A DNA stretch of 64,000 nucleotides from Pararge aegeria (Eukaryota > Arthropoda > Insecta > Lepidoptera > Nymphalidae). Below are positions 19,963 to 30,400 of this stretch, in pieces; the stretch's first letter is position 1; every line of letters starts with the position of its first letter. The position numbers were made by a program, and so were the translations under genes. The stretch covers positions 10,868,001-10,932,000 of the forward strand of contig NC_053185.1 in the NCBI RefSeq assembly GCF_905163445.1, given 5' to 3'. The notes beneath the pieces were generated by a model that did no database searches, was not told the DNA's origin, and worked only from the letters and a program-made list of their open reading frames with translations.

Positions 19963-22366
19963 TTAAAGGTTATCACTATCACTAGAACTATCAATATTGG
20001 AAGAATGATTACTTGCAGATTGACAGACATGTGCTCCTTTTCGCAATGGTAGAACTTTGATGAGAGCATCTTGCCAAGAAACTCCCTCGCAAACTCTAAG
20101 AACAATCTCAAACACTGAAATAGGAAAAAAAAAATTCAGTTCAACATTTCTTATAATTTATTAAAGGTCACAGACTACAGTTAACACATGTGAAATTATC
20201 TAGATCATTAATTTATTTATTTTTACATCTTGTTAGTATGGCAAGGCCACTTACACTAACTAGATGGAACTACATATGGAGGGCTATAAAACAAATAAAT
20301 GAGAGGTGACATTAAAAATTATAAAAGTAAAGGTCATTCTATATTCTTAGAGTACCTCAACAATTCACGGAACAATGCAGAACACCCAACATTGAATAGA
20401 TACCATTGAGTATTGCAGTTCCAGAGTGTTAAATGACTACCGCATATTCTATAACAAGTCACACCTGCTTTTTATCCAATAATACATGACTGTTCAAATA
20501 TATTACCCTTCATATATAAAATGTATTGTTGCCTTTAAAATAATCTTGTTAAATTTATATGAATAAATAAAGTAATAAAATATTTTTTTATGTGTGCCAA
20601 TTTATTACCTGAATCCCAATTTTATTTTGACTTACCGTGATCAATAGTCAAAACTTTTCTAGTTTTCATATTAACATATTTGTCTAACGGCAGCTGACCA
20701 TGTCTGATGCCTTGATCCACTGCTTTCTTATGGCAGAGACCCTGAAATGATTTCAAAAAATGATCATTCCTAATCTATACATACATAACTAGTAAATATT
20801 TAATGGCCTAATGGTGCAGTGGGCAGCAATCCTGAGTCCAATGCAGTGGACTCAATTCCCATAGCTGAAAAATGTTTGTGTGATAAATATGATTGTTTTT
20901 CAGTGTGTTTAACTGTATATTATAAGTATTTTTGTATATTATAAATAAAAATATTCAGCAGTCTTATCACCCATAACACAAGCTTTGCTTACTTTGGCGC
21001 TAGATGGCGATGTGTGTTTTGTTGTAGTATATTTATTTATTAATTTATTATAAAAATATGAGATAGTATATAATAACCTCAAAATTGAAAACAATAGTCC
21101 ACAAATGGATCATTGGCCACCATAAACTTAGAATGACAAAACATAGCCACACCAACAACTTGCCCTGCCCTGCCCTTTACATTAGTAGCCTGGCTTAAAA
21201 AAGTAGAGCTAGCTAGCATTCAGTATGCATATATTGTGTTTGAGTTTGAATAATTGACCCTTTTCCATTTCTGCACTTGTTAGCATGTAAGCCATCAGAC
21301 CCAGATTTTTGATTTTAATAAATAAAACCTGCAGTACGGGAGTAGCATGGATGGTCTTATCTCTTAGTTCCTGACAAATAAATGAGGAATAATATCATAA
21401 AAGTTATTCACACTTAAATGAAGAGCACCATTTACATGCCAGAATGTGACAGAAAACTGAATTTCAGAATTCAGATGTTATTCCATGTTTATTTTCAAGG
21501 CTCTTTCTTTATCCCTCTCTTATAAAAGAGAATGCCCAGCTGTGAAACATAATTGGGCTGGCATGCAACAATGACAAATGACTTAGGCAAATATAGTCAC
21601 CTTATATTGGTTATGATCCACTAATCCTCCAATTATGTAGTAAGTATCTTCTTCAAAAGATTCTATAACATTTTCAGATTCACTTGACAAATAAAACAGT
21701 TTCTCTTTAGGAAAGAAGTCTAGGTATGAAGTTTCTTGAAAGACTATCTGGAAAAAAGGAGAATTAATAAATCACAAAGGAACATGGTATCCGGTATGGT
21801 ATTTAAATGAGAGCATTGAAGGGAGTGTTAAAATGTGCCAGCAATTAACTTACATCCCAATTCTCATAACCATTATGTCTAGACATATCAATTTTAGATT
21901 TTTCCCCAAAACTAGTAACATAAAACTGCAGTGGTGAATCTGAACGCCTATTAACAGAATAACACCTTAATATTTGCTTTATCACTTTATACCTGTCTTT
22001 TTCTATCATCAAATTCTCAAAACTAAGGTCAATAATGATCCCAGTATTTCTTTTCGCCTTTTCCAATTTCATTTTCTTTAGCGCCTTTCTGTTAGGGCCT
22101 AGGTCTATGTTCGCGATACGAGCTTCTCTCTTCCTCTCTTTTGCGCGTTCTTTTTCTTTTGCTCGTTTCTCGGCTTTACTATTTGCCCAACGTACTTTCT
22201 TCAACCATTTTCGCATCTGACTCTTCGTGAAGGGTCGCGGTAACTCATTACCGTCGTCATCTTTCAAACCCGGGTCAATTTTTATGTCGTATAGTGTGTA
22301 ATGAAAATTTACATAGTTTCTATCATTATTAACCTCTTCTTTTGATTCTTTATTCAGTTCCTCCAT
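19963..22366 (-). CDS. TRMT10A: tRNA methyltransferase 10 homolog A (m1G9)
   Basis: SPOUT-family enzyme that uses S-adenosylmethionine to methylate N1 of guanosine 9 in tRNAs. Four exons on the reverse strand: 22366-21854, 21747-21601, 20741-20636 and 20114-19963 (stop TAA), 305 aa with matching phases. The N-terminal third has the family features RPFTKSQMRKWLKKVRW and a lysine/arginine-rich coiled segment (about residues 55-110). Next comes GIIIDLSFENLM, the first SPOUT strand. Exon 2 carries IGGLVDHN (210-217), whose Asp is the conserved catalytic residue in this family. Exon 3 carries GQLPLDKYV, the SAM-binding knot region, and exon 4 the VFEIVL helix and DALIKVLPLRKGA. The C-terminal tail is serine-rich. 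The start is the first in-frame ATG. A retroelement ORF1 unit ends about 190 bp upstream of this ATG on the same strand. Confidence 0.94.
20808..21045 (+). mobile_element. tRNA-derived SINE in a TRMT10A intron
   Basis: A head with degenerate box A ('taatggtgcagtgggcag') is followed by a body shared with 62686-62935: 'aatgtttgtgtgata', 'tttttcagtgtgt', 'cacaagctttgcttactttgg' and 'gctagatggcgatgtgtg'. The reverse complement of the family lies at 28275-28555. Confidence 0.75.
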
Positions 22367-22544
22367 TTTTATTAAAGTAAATAGTCCATTTTAATAAGTA
22401 TCAATAGCAAGAACTTTAGATGTACACATAAATCATTTTTATATATTAGACATAATGCAATTATTATAGCGCCAAATTATAATATTTTATTGCTATAATT
22501 TAGGTAAGTTACCTTAAAGTACACTACTTATAAAATTTACTTAT

Positions 22545-24600
22545 TACTAAATAAATTTTCAATTCAATTCAATTCTTGTTTATGGCTTTTGTCTGCGCCA
22601 ACTGGGCACAAGGTATTTCGCCAATGTCTTGTAGATGAAGAAGGCACGAAGGAGATTGATCGGTGAAACTAATGAAAAGTTAATTTTGAATTTGTACCAA
22701 GAAATAGTTGTTATTAGCTAGTTAGCTCTTTAACCTAAGGACACAGACAACACATGCATATATATCTTACACGGATATTTTTTGTACATTATACTTTAAT
22801 TTTATTACTTACTATATATTTACATAAAAATCTACAATAAGGACTGAAAACAAACATTAAAAAACATTTAACACTCAAAGGACGGGGGACTTTGGGAGGA
22901 AGAATGGTGGGATTATGAAGGTTAACTCATGTTACTTGGGACGTAAACTTTTACAGTTCCACTGTAGCAGGGTTATTGGGCCCATTTTGGAGTAGTTTAA
23001 AAAGTTGGCTTAAGTTTTTGGCAACGTTGGGCGGTAAGGGAATTTCACTACATGGAGCGACAATACTAAGTAGAAATTCGGAGATAAACTCAAGCATTTT
23101 ACCTTGGGAGGGAGGGTTCTCAACATTGTTGTTGAGAGCGCATCCATTAGGAAGGGATGAGGAGTAATCACCGACAATAGTCTGAACAGCTTTTTTATCG
23201 TAGCCCTTTGCTAGAGGAGCTCGGGGACGAGGAGAGCGGAAAACTGTTTGCCGGTAGGAGGTTTTGGAGGAAGTTACATTAGTAGGAGTAAACATTTCTT
23301 TTGTTATCTCAGCATAGGACCTGCGGACAGGAGGAAACTGAGATGATGCTTCAATGTAAGATTTATTATTCTGAGACATGACCATTTTAATAGATTGCTG
23401 CCTGGAGAATTCTGGGCAGTCTTTATCAGTAGCAAAATGACTACCAGAGCAGTGTAAACATGTAGATAATTCCTTGATGACCAAACATGAGTCACCTGTA
23501 TGGGGCTGAGCACATCTGTAGCATCTGGGCTTAGATCTGCAGATTGTTTTAATGTGGCCAAAACGGCAGCAGTTCTGGCACTGTATTGTTGGAAGTTTAT
23601 ATGTTTCAACTGGCAGTGAGGTGTGGTATGAATATACCTTAGCAGGAAGCATTTGCCCCCTGAAGGTTAGGACAACAGATTGGGTAGGCACCCAAGTGAT
23701 GACACCCTCTGTGACAGATTTTCTGTTCAGTCGCCTTGATTTCAGAACCTCACCACAGCCAGGCGGGAGCTCTAGCGAATCAACAAGCTCGTCCATCGAC
23801 CAGTCCACGGGAACTCCTTTCACCAGCCCCATTCTGGTTATGTTGTATGTGGGAATCATAGCTCTATATTTGCATAACTTCAAAACTGGACTAACCAGAA
23901 AGTTGTTGGCAGCTTGGGCAGAAGTAAACTCTACAGTAATTTTGTTGCGGCCTATATTTTTGACGCCGTCGTGGATAATTGAACCAATTTTGTGTTTGTG
24001 CAAGAATTGACCGAAATTTATAGCCCGTAATGACGCTCCAGAGGATGGGTCCTCCACTTCCCGTGAGACTTGGACGATAAAAGGCCCATTATCATCGTCA
24101 GAGTATGACTTGGCGCCTTCGGTGAAGGAAGGATGTATGTAAAGGCTTTGAACGGATGGGTTTACCTGAGTAGGATCAGTTATAGTTTTTTTGGCCGCAT
24201 ATACGTTGGTATCCTCTCCTTGTCGTTTGCGAGACGAGGCTGATGCCCCCGGGTCGGGCGGCTCAGGAGGTGTATCTAGATCCATTTTACTGGAAACACT
24301 ATAACTACAGACACATAATAAATATTTAACCAACACCAAATACGGTTAGATTTATACGAATATCACCAATAACAACTATTTCTGCTGCTGTGTAAATTCA
24401 CATAAAACACCGAAATTACACCGGAATCTCACTAACACGTGTGCACAAATTGACAGGCCAAGTTACAGTTCAATATAAACAACACCAAATCCTTTTCAAG
24501 ACGAGTTTACAGTAAAATCAAAGAAAAATTTGAGAAAACCGCGTCCGCCATGTACGAAGTTTCCCGCCGAAAAAAAACCTAAATAAATTTTTCACCGAAA
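22545..24600 (-). mobile_element. Non-LTR retrotransposon unit carrying only ORF1
   Basis: On the reverse strand a leader (about 24600-24286) precedes an intact ORF1. A roughly 390-bp 3' region without coding capacity follows and ends in an (AATTG)n-like tail with 'aatttattt' at about 22545-22575. No endonuclease or reverse transcriptase is seen in the unit. The reverse transcriptase fragment at 25710-26630 lies upstream in element orientation, so it is not this element's ORF2. Boundaries are approximate and target-site duplications were not established. Confidence 0.6.
22951..24285 (-). CDS. Retrotransposon ORF1 (Gag-like, three zinc knuckles)
   Basis: Open reading frame of 444 codons from the preferred start at 24285 (MDLDTPPEPPDP); an upstream in-frame ATG at 24339 would add 18 residues. 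The middle and C-terminal half resembles Jockey-clade ORF1 proteins. An RRM-like/PRE_C2HC-like part includes GLVKGVPVDWSMDEL. Three CCHC-type knuckles follow: CQNCCRFGHIKTIC, CYRCAQPHTGDSC and CLHCSGSHFATDKDC, the canonical spacing of this family. It binds retroelement RNA in related elements. There is no frameshift or stop, so the copy is young or maintained. Whether it is expressed or domesticated cannot be told from sequence. Confidence 0.85.
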   Translation of the reverse strand: MDLDTPPEPPDPGASASSRKRQGEDTNVYAAKKTITDPTQVNPSVQSLYIHPSFTEGAKSYSDDDNGPFIVQVSREVEDPSSGASLRAINFGQFLHKHKIGSIIHDGVKNIGRNKITVEFTSAQAANNFLVSPVLKLCKYRAMIPTYNITRMGLVKGVPVDWSMDELVDSLELPPGCGEVLKSRRLNRKSVTEGVITWVPTQSVVLTFRGQMLPAKVYSYHTSLPVETYKLPTIQCQNCCRFGHIKTICRSKPRCYRCAQPHTGDSCLVIKELSTCLHCSGSHFATDKDCPEFSRQQSIKMVMSQNNKSYIEASSQFPPVRRSYAEITKEMFTPTNVTSSKTSYRQTVFRSPRPRAPLAKGYDKKAVQTIVGDYSSSLPNGCALNNNVENPPSQGKMLEFISEFLLSIVAPCSEIPLPPNVAKNLSQLFKLLQNGPNNPATVEL

Positions 24601-25397
24601 CTTATGCATGTGCTCATGTTATGACAACTGACAAGTGGCATTGACAGACGAAAACCCACAGAATTGACACTTGTCCGTGATGACTATGTGATGACCAATG
24701 ATAATGGAACTACCTATGGATAAAAAAGTGTGTGTGTGTGTGTGCAAGTCACACACGGTAGAAGTGAAACTTCCCAGATGAAAAGTTCCTGATTAAAAAA
24801 CTTTTTGAAAAAATGAAAAGTCGCTTCATGTAAACTGTATATTTACATAAGTAAATAAAAAAATAATTAGAATTACTGAAAACAATTCAAATTTTATCAT
24901 TTTCAATACTCTTCATTGAGTATCTTTAATCAGCGATTATAATTATATAGAGAATCAGGAGTATTAGGATAAATGTAAGGTTCATGTTTGTTTTTTTTTT
25001 CACTTTGCCATAATTTTCAATTATCTCAAAAAAAAGAAACATAAATAAGGCTATGAGTAGTAATAAATAATAATGAAATTTAATGATTAAATATTAATGG
25101 AGGTTTTTAAATTTTATTTTACATTCTTTCCGCCAGTATTCACGTTTTTTTCAACTTTAGTTTTTGGCATAATTTTAAAATTAATTTATCAAGGAGATGA
25201 AAATATTGACACAAATAAAAATTCATTAACAATCAACACAACGTTTTTTCCGTTGCATCCGGTTTGAAATCACAACGATTCCAAAGAAGTTTCACTTCAA
25301 AAATAACGCTCAACATTCGCGCGTGGATCTCAGCGCGAATCGTGACGCGAAAACAGGTGAATATTACTCAGGTTACTTAAAATATGAGAAATCTATT

Positions 25398-25467
25398 GAT
25401 TCAATCACCAATCACCGCTACAATGTCAATATTTATTGATGGTATAGCGGTAATAGGTGATTGAATC
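25398..25467. repeat. Imperfect hairpin beside the RT fragment
   Basis: Left arm 25398-25421 and right arm 25445-25467 are reverse complements with a few mismatches around a 23-nt loop ('gattcaatcacc' against 'ggtgattgaatc'). It directly abuts a 24-bp motif (25467-25491) that is repeated inverted at 26885-26910. Confidence 0.75.
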
Positions 25468-25509
25468 ACAGAATTCAGAACATACAGAACGCCTATTGAG
25501 CTATTATTA

Positions 25510-26640
25510 AAAAAAAAAAAAAATTCAAAATTCATTTATTTCAAGTAGGCCTAATACAAGCACTTTTGAAACGTCAAGTCTGTCCGTGTGTAGTGACTCT
25601 ACCACCGGTTCGGAAGGCAGATTCTACCGAGAAGAAGCCGGCAAGAAACTCAGCAGTTGCTCTTTTCCAACATCAAAAATTTACATTTTATATTTTAACA
25701 TTCATTTTTCTATCTTGTGAGAGATGAAAGCGGAGCCGGATGCTTCCAAGCAACCTTGTCATTAAGAAACTCATCAATTGTATAATAACCTCGCTGTAAT
25801 AAATGTGTTTTAACACATTCTTTAAACTTATGGATTGGTAGGTCCAAAATTACCTTAGGAATCATATTATAAAAGCGTATACTCAATCCCACAAATGACT
25901 TCTGCACCTTTCGCAGACGATATGCAGATGTCACTAATTTATGACCATTTCTTGTAAGTCGACTGTTTATATCCACTTTTTGTTTATAAAGACTAATATG
26001 TTGTCTTACAAATACTATATTGTTATAAATGTATTGTGAGGCTACCGTAAGTATACCAATTTCTTTAAATTTTTCACGGAGGGATTCACGTGATTTAAGT
26101 TTATATATTGACCGTACAGCTCTTTTCTGCAATATGAATATAGTTTCAATATCAGCAGCTTTGCCCCATAATAAGATCCCGTAAGACATCACACTATGAA
26201 AGTACGCGAAGTAAACAAGTCTTGCTGTTTCTACGTCAGTAATCTGTCTAATTTTCCTGACGGCGTAGGCAGCCGAGCTTAGTTTACCTGCTAGTGTATC
26301 TATATGGGTACCCCACTGAAGCTTACAATCCAAGGTCATGCCCAGAAAAACTGTGGAATCTTCCATTTTTAGTGATTCTCCATTTATTATTATATTTTTA
26401 TTAACTTTCTTTACATTTGGTAAAATAAATTCCACACACTTAGTTTTTTTTGCATTTAAAAGTAAATTATTGACAGTAAACCAGTGCGACACATGCGACA
26501 TAGCACGGCTTACATCGTCAGAGTTGTCTCTACCTCTATCAGTTTTAAAAATTAGAGATGTATCATCAGCAAACAGTACAATGTCACAGGTTTCACTGAC
26601 ATGGTGTGGTAGATCATTTATATACACCAAAAATAGAAAT
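25510..26640 (-). mobile_element. 5'-truncated Jockey-like non-LTR retrotransposon
   Basis: It contains the C-terminal reverse transcriptase half and a 3' UTR ending at about 25525 in 'gaaataaatgaattttgaa', a tail type seen on lepidopteran Jockey-like elements. A shorter copy of the same 3' end sits at 62560-63050, where it is split by a SINE. The element is cut at its 5' side at about 26640, immediately followed by repeat family D. Confidence 0.8.
25710..26630 (-). pseudogene. Reverse transcriptase fragment (non-LTR, C-terminal part)
   Basis: A 306-codon open frame on the reverse strand begins in the middle of the RT domain. The catalytic block LFADDTSL (YADD/FADD motif) is intact and is followed by the thumb region and the family's C-terminal segment with WGKAADIETIFILQKRAVR. 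The endonuclease and the first RT motifs are missing, so it cannot encode a complete polymerase. The initial Met is incidental, not a real start. Confidence 0.85.
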
Positions 26641-26915
26641 TGAATATTGAATGCATAATTGCATTGTGTCCAAAAACAGTAAAAATCCTCTCACTCTAAC
26701 ACCCGCGGAATGTTGCTAGCTCACAAACTTTTCCCATTTTTCCCATTTTTGGTAAAAGTTTAGAACATAAGAGGTAAAATAATTACTGTCAACTGCTTAA
26801 TGGAATAAAGTGTCTAACCGCCGCGCCTGTTCAAGAAACATTATTAAAGTGGAGTGGTTTTTGATGCTACAATATTAGTACACGTTTTCTGTATGTTCTA
26901 AATTCTGTGGATTGA
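26640..26915 (-). mobile_element. Repeat family D, reversed copy
   Basis: The reverse complement matches 14430-14790: 'gcatcaaaaaccactccact', 'cagtaattattttacctct', 'gtttgtgagctagcaacatt', 'ggacacaatgcaat'. It begins exactly where the truncated retrotransposon stops. Confidence 0.65.
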
Positions 26916-26967
26916 CTTAATTGTTAATGATCATAAGTATAATCAAATATATTAGATATTAATTAAA

Positions 26968-27030
26968 AAAAAGCGGTGATAGTCCAGTGGGTTCGTATCC
27001 CAGTACCTCTAACTTATCTAAGCTATGTGC
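26968..27030 (+). mobile_element. tRNA-like SINE head fragment
   Basis: 'gcggtgatagtccagtggg' and 'gttcgtatcccag' resemble box A and box B of the SINE head also seen reversed at 29820-29905. Too short and diverged to be a tRNA gene. Confidence 0.5.
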
Positions 27031-27447
27031 GTTTTTGACTTAATTAACCAGATATACTTTTGACTTAATACATAAACAGAGAATTTGTATTATTTATTTT
27101 GGCCTGGTATACATTGTAATGCTTACTTTAAGGCCCGATGAAATTCGTAAGGTAAACTAAAGCATAAACCATATACTGGAAATTATCCAGTAGATCCTTT
27201 AAAGAGAAGACAGTTAAAGTATAAATTGTAACATTTCTTTGACCTTAGCAACCCGTAAAGATAATAACCATCTAGCAAGAAAACAACTGGAATATTATCT
27301 CAATTTCATTGCCTAACAACTTATCAACACAAATAGTTACTCGTAGACTTAATATTTAATTGTGATATTATTACATAGAATATTGAGTGTTTTCAGTGAG
27401 TTCTCGGTGACTATACTAATAACCTACTCAAGAAAAACTTGGTAATT

Positions 27448-30400
27448 ATGGATGTAAGTGCAGTCTCTATATTATGACATATAGTTATTTATGTATAAAT
27501 ATAAGTAGATAGCGAGTAAACAAGCGGGCGGTTTAGATATAAAGCGATTATCGCCGCCCATGAACATTTATAGCACTAGGAAAACACTATGCTAGCTTTT
27601 AAACCGTATTTATCGTAAAAAACCAAAAGAAGAAGAAGAAAAATATAAGTATTTATCCGCCCATTGAATAACCTCATTGAAAATATTTAGTCGATTTTAT
27701 TTCCGAACGCAATGGATATTTATTTCATTACATTAATGAAAATATACGAGTAGGCTTCCTATTCGTGAGTTATTTTTCCCCTTACCACGTCAGTGTTTTC
27801 CACGGACATTTCTTGACTACGGCAGCACATCTTGTATAGATCAAAAAATAAAATTATAATCTTCTTGTATTAGGAAAGGTACCAGCTCTGGGGTGGTTGC
27901 TTTGAAGAAGAGGCTTCAGCAGTGTTGCGACGTTTAAATGATTCTCTGGGTGTGGACGTAAGGCTATTTCGCGAGGATATCAGAGGCAGTAAGGCGTGGG
28001 CAACGGAGTTACATCGAAGCGGCCATCTGTCCGAAGACGATAATAAATCAATTCAAGATGGTCTCATCAAAGTAGGTCCATTTATAAGAAGATTCACTAC
28101 TAGACTAGCCCTAGATTGCAATCTCACCTGATGGTAATTGATGATGTATTCTAAGGCGGTACGGGCTGACCTAGTATGATCATCAAACCCATACTATTAA
28201 TCGGTGTCTATGCGACATTGCATCGTATCGGAACGTTTAATCGCAACGACCTCCCAAAAAACCAAAACAGAGTTTTTTTTGTAATAAATAAATAAATATA
28301 CTAATTAATACTACGACACATCGCCATCGAGCCCCAAAAACGCATAGTTGGTGTTATGGGTACCTACTTAGATGACAGATGAATATTTTTGTGAATAATC
28401 GACATAAATACTTATAATATACAGATAAACACCCAGACATTGAAAAACATTATGGTTCTCACGTCAAAAATCATAAATTTCCAAATTTGCGGGGATCGAA
28501 CCTAGGACCTCCCACTTACAAACCACAGCGCTCAACACTGCGCCAGGGAGGTAGTCAAGTATAAGTAACATTACGTGTGACCTTAACTGTAAAAACCCCA
28601 AGATTAGAGACCAGAATACAATCAGAGTTCGTTGAAAAACCCCAATTAAACAATTAAACAATCAAGACCACGACGCGAAACTGTGGTAAGTAGATTAGTT
28701 TATTAGTGTTCTAGTGTCTTGTTCCTAAGATTTATATGGTTATATATCATTATATCTCACGAAGGTAGAACAGGAAATAGAACAAGAGTTGTCCATTAGC
28801 GGGCGTTTAAGTGACCCAGAAGAGGATATTCATTCAGTAGTTGAGAGAAGACTGCACCGGCACGCAGGGGAGTCAGCGCTACGTCTGCACACTGCGCGTA
28901 GTCGCAACGACCAGTCTGCCACCGACACCAAGCTCTGGATGATGACTTCGCTTCGAAGAGCACAGACTGAAGTTATAAATCTTATAACTGTGAGATGTTT
29001 TCTTTACTTCCATTTACCCATCATCATCAAAAACCTAACATGATCAAAAACCTAACATGATCTAAAACCTAACATGATCATGAGAACTAAAGGTCCTTCT
29101 CGATGGGAGGATTTGCCTACAACTGAGACGCCGTGCAGACGGGTGAATTGCAGTGGATGGAACTAGTAGCACGGAGGAAGCTGTTGACCACTCTTCGTTA
29201 CAAATCCTTAGTCGCCTCGTAAGACACCCGCGGGAACAGGGATTGTGACAACTGTATTCAGATCTACCACACGGCAAATCTCATTCATACTGCCATACTA
29301 ATATAAAAAATGTTACTTTTCGACCGAAGCATGTAACAAATCTACTTAATTTTTGGCATAGGTTCCCAGTAGAACAAACAGTTCCTCCCACGGGATTTGT
29401 AAAAGCGTAATAAAATTGTGAATGTGGGAATTTAAAGTTCAATTCTTCATTAACCGTAAAATACAAAAAAATGTCTGCAAAAAAATGTCCTGCCCCTGGG
29501 AATGTCTTTGGAAATAATAAATTACGTATTTACAAATTTGAAAAACTGTTCATATATTAAATAAACATACTAAATCATCATATCAACCCATTACCAATTA
29601 CAGAGCACGGGTCCCCTCCAACAATGAGAAGTTGTTAAGGCCGTAGTTCACTACGGTACTACAGTGCGGATCGTGGACTCCAGACACCTATGAGAACATT
29701 AAGTAGAACTCTCAGGCATGAGGCATCATAGCATGCAAGTTTCCTCACGATTTTTACGTTCATCGTTGAAGAAAGTGATATTTTAATTACATAAATACTT
29801 AAATGAGCGTGCTTAGAAAAGTTAAAGGTGCGTGCTGGGATTCCAACTTGGCCCCCCGTAGGTGAAGTCGAGCTCCTACCCAATGCGCTATCACCGCTTC
29901 GAACATACTACATATACCCATGTAAATTTTGGAAACTTCAGATCATTACTTCACATGACTTACCAAGAATTATTATTCATAGGTTCTGTTGGAACGAGCT
30001 CAAGTAGATATAAATTTCATAGCACCGGGGTATACACACTTGCAACGTGCTCAACCAATTCGATGGAGTCACTTTTTAATGAGGTAGGTATCTAGATATA
30101 AATAACACAGTGTTTGGATAGATCACGCGTTACTTTGCGAAAATATATCATGAAAATTAAGCTTCATTTGCTATACTCCGCGAAATGCCGGAGAATCTGT
30201 ACGGTCTATTTGACTTAACAATTATTCATTGCAAAGTCAACATCTCCTGAGGATGCTCCGGTTTCCGAGCAAAACGTGCGTAGAGGGTACATTGCCGAAG
30301 ATCTGTTTGGTGTGGAGTATAAGGATTGAAGAAATTATAAATTACACCATACAGATTCTCCTGCTTTTCGCGAAGTATAGCAAATTAAGCTTAATTTTTA

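Noticed and set aside
19860..20111. Reverse-strand open frame with a hydrophobic segment
   Set aside because: It is the wrong frame of the last TRMT10A exon. The phase-consistent frame gives VFEIVL and KVLPLRKGA, which match the family end.
23552..24010. Plus-strand open frame over the retroelement ORF1
   Set aside because: Antisense shadow of the zinc-knuckle ORF1; no similarity or splice context of its own.
22951..26630. ORF1 and the reverse transcriptase fragment as one complete retrotransposon
   Set aside because: Both are on the minus strand, but the RT lies upstream of ORF1 in that orientation, and the tails of the two units differ, so they are separate insertions.
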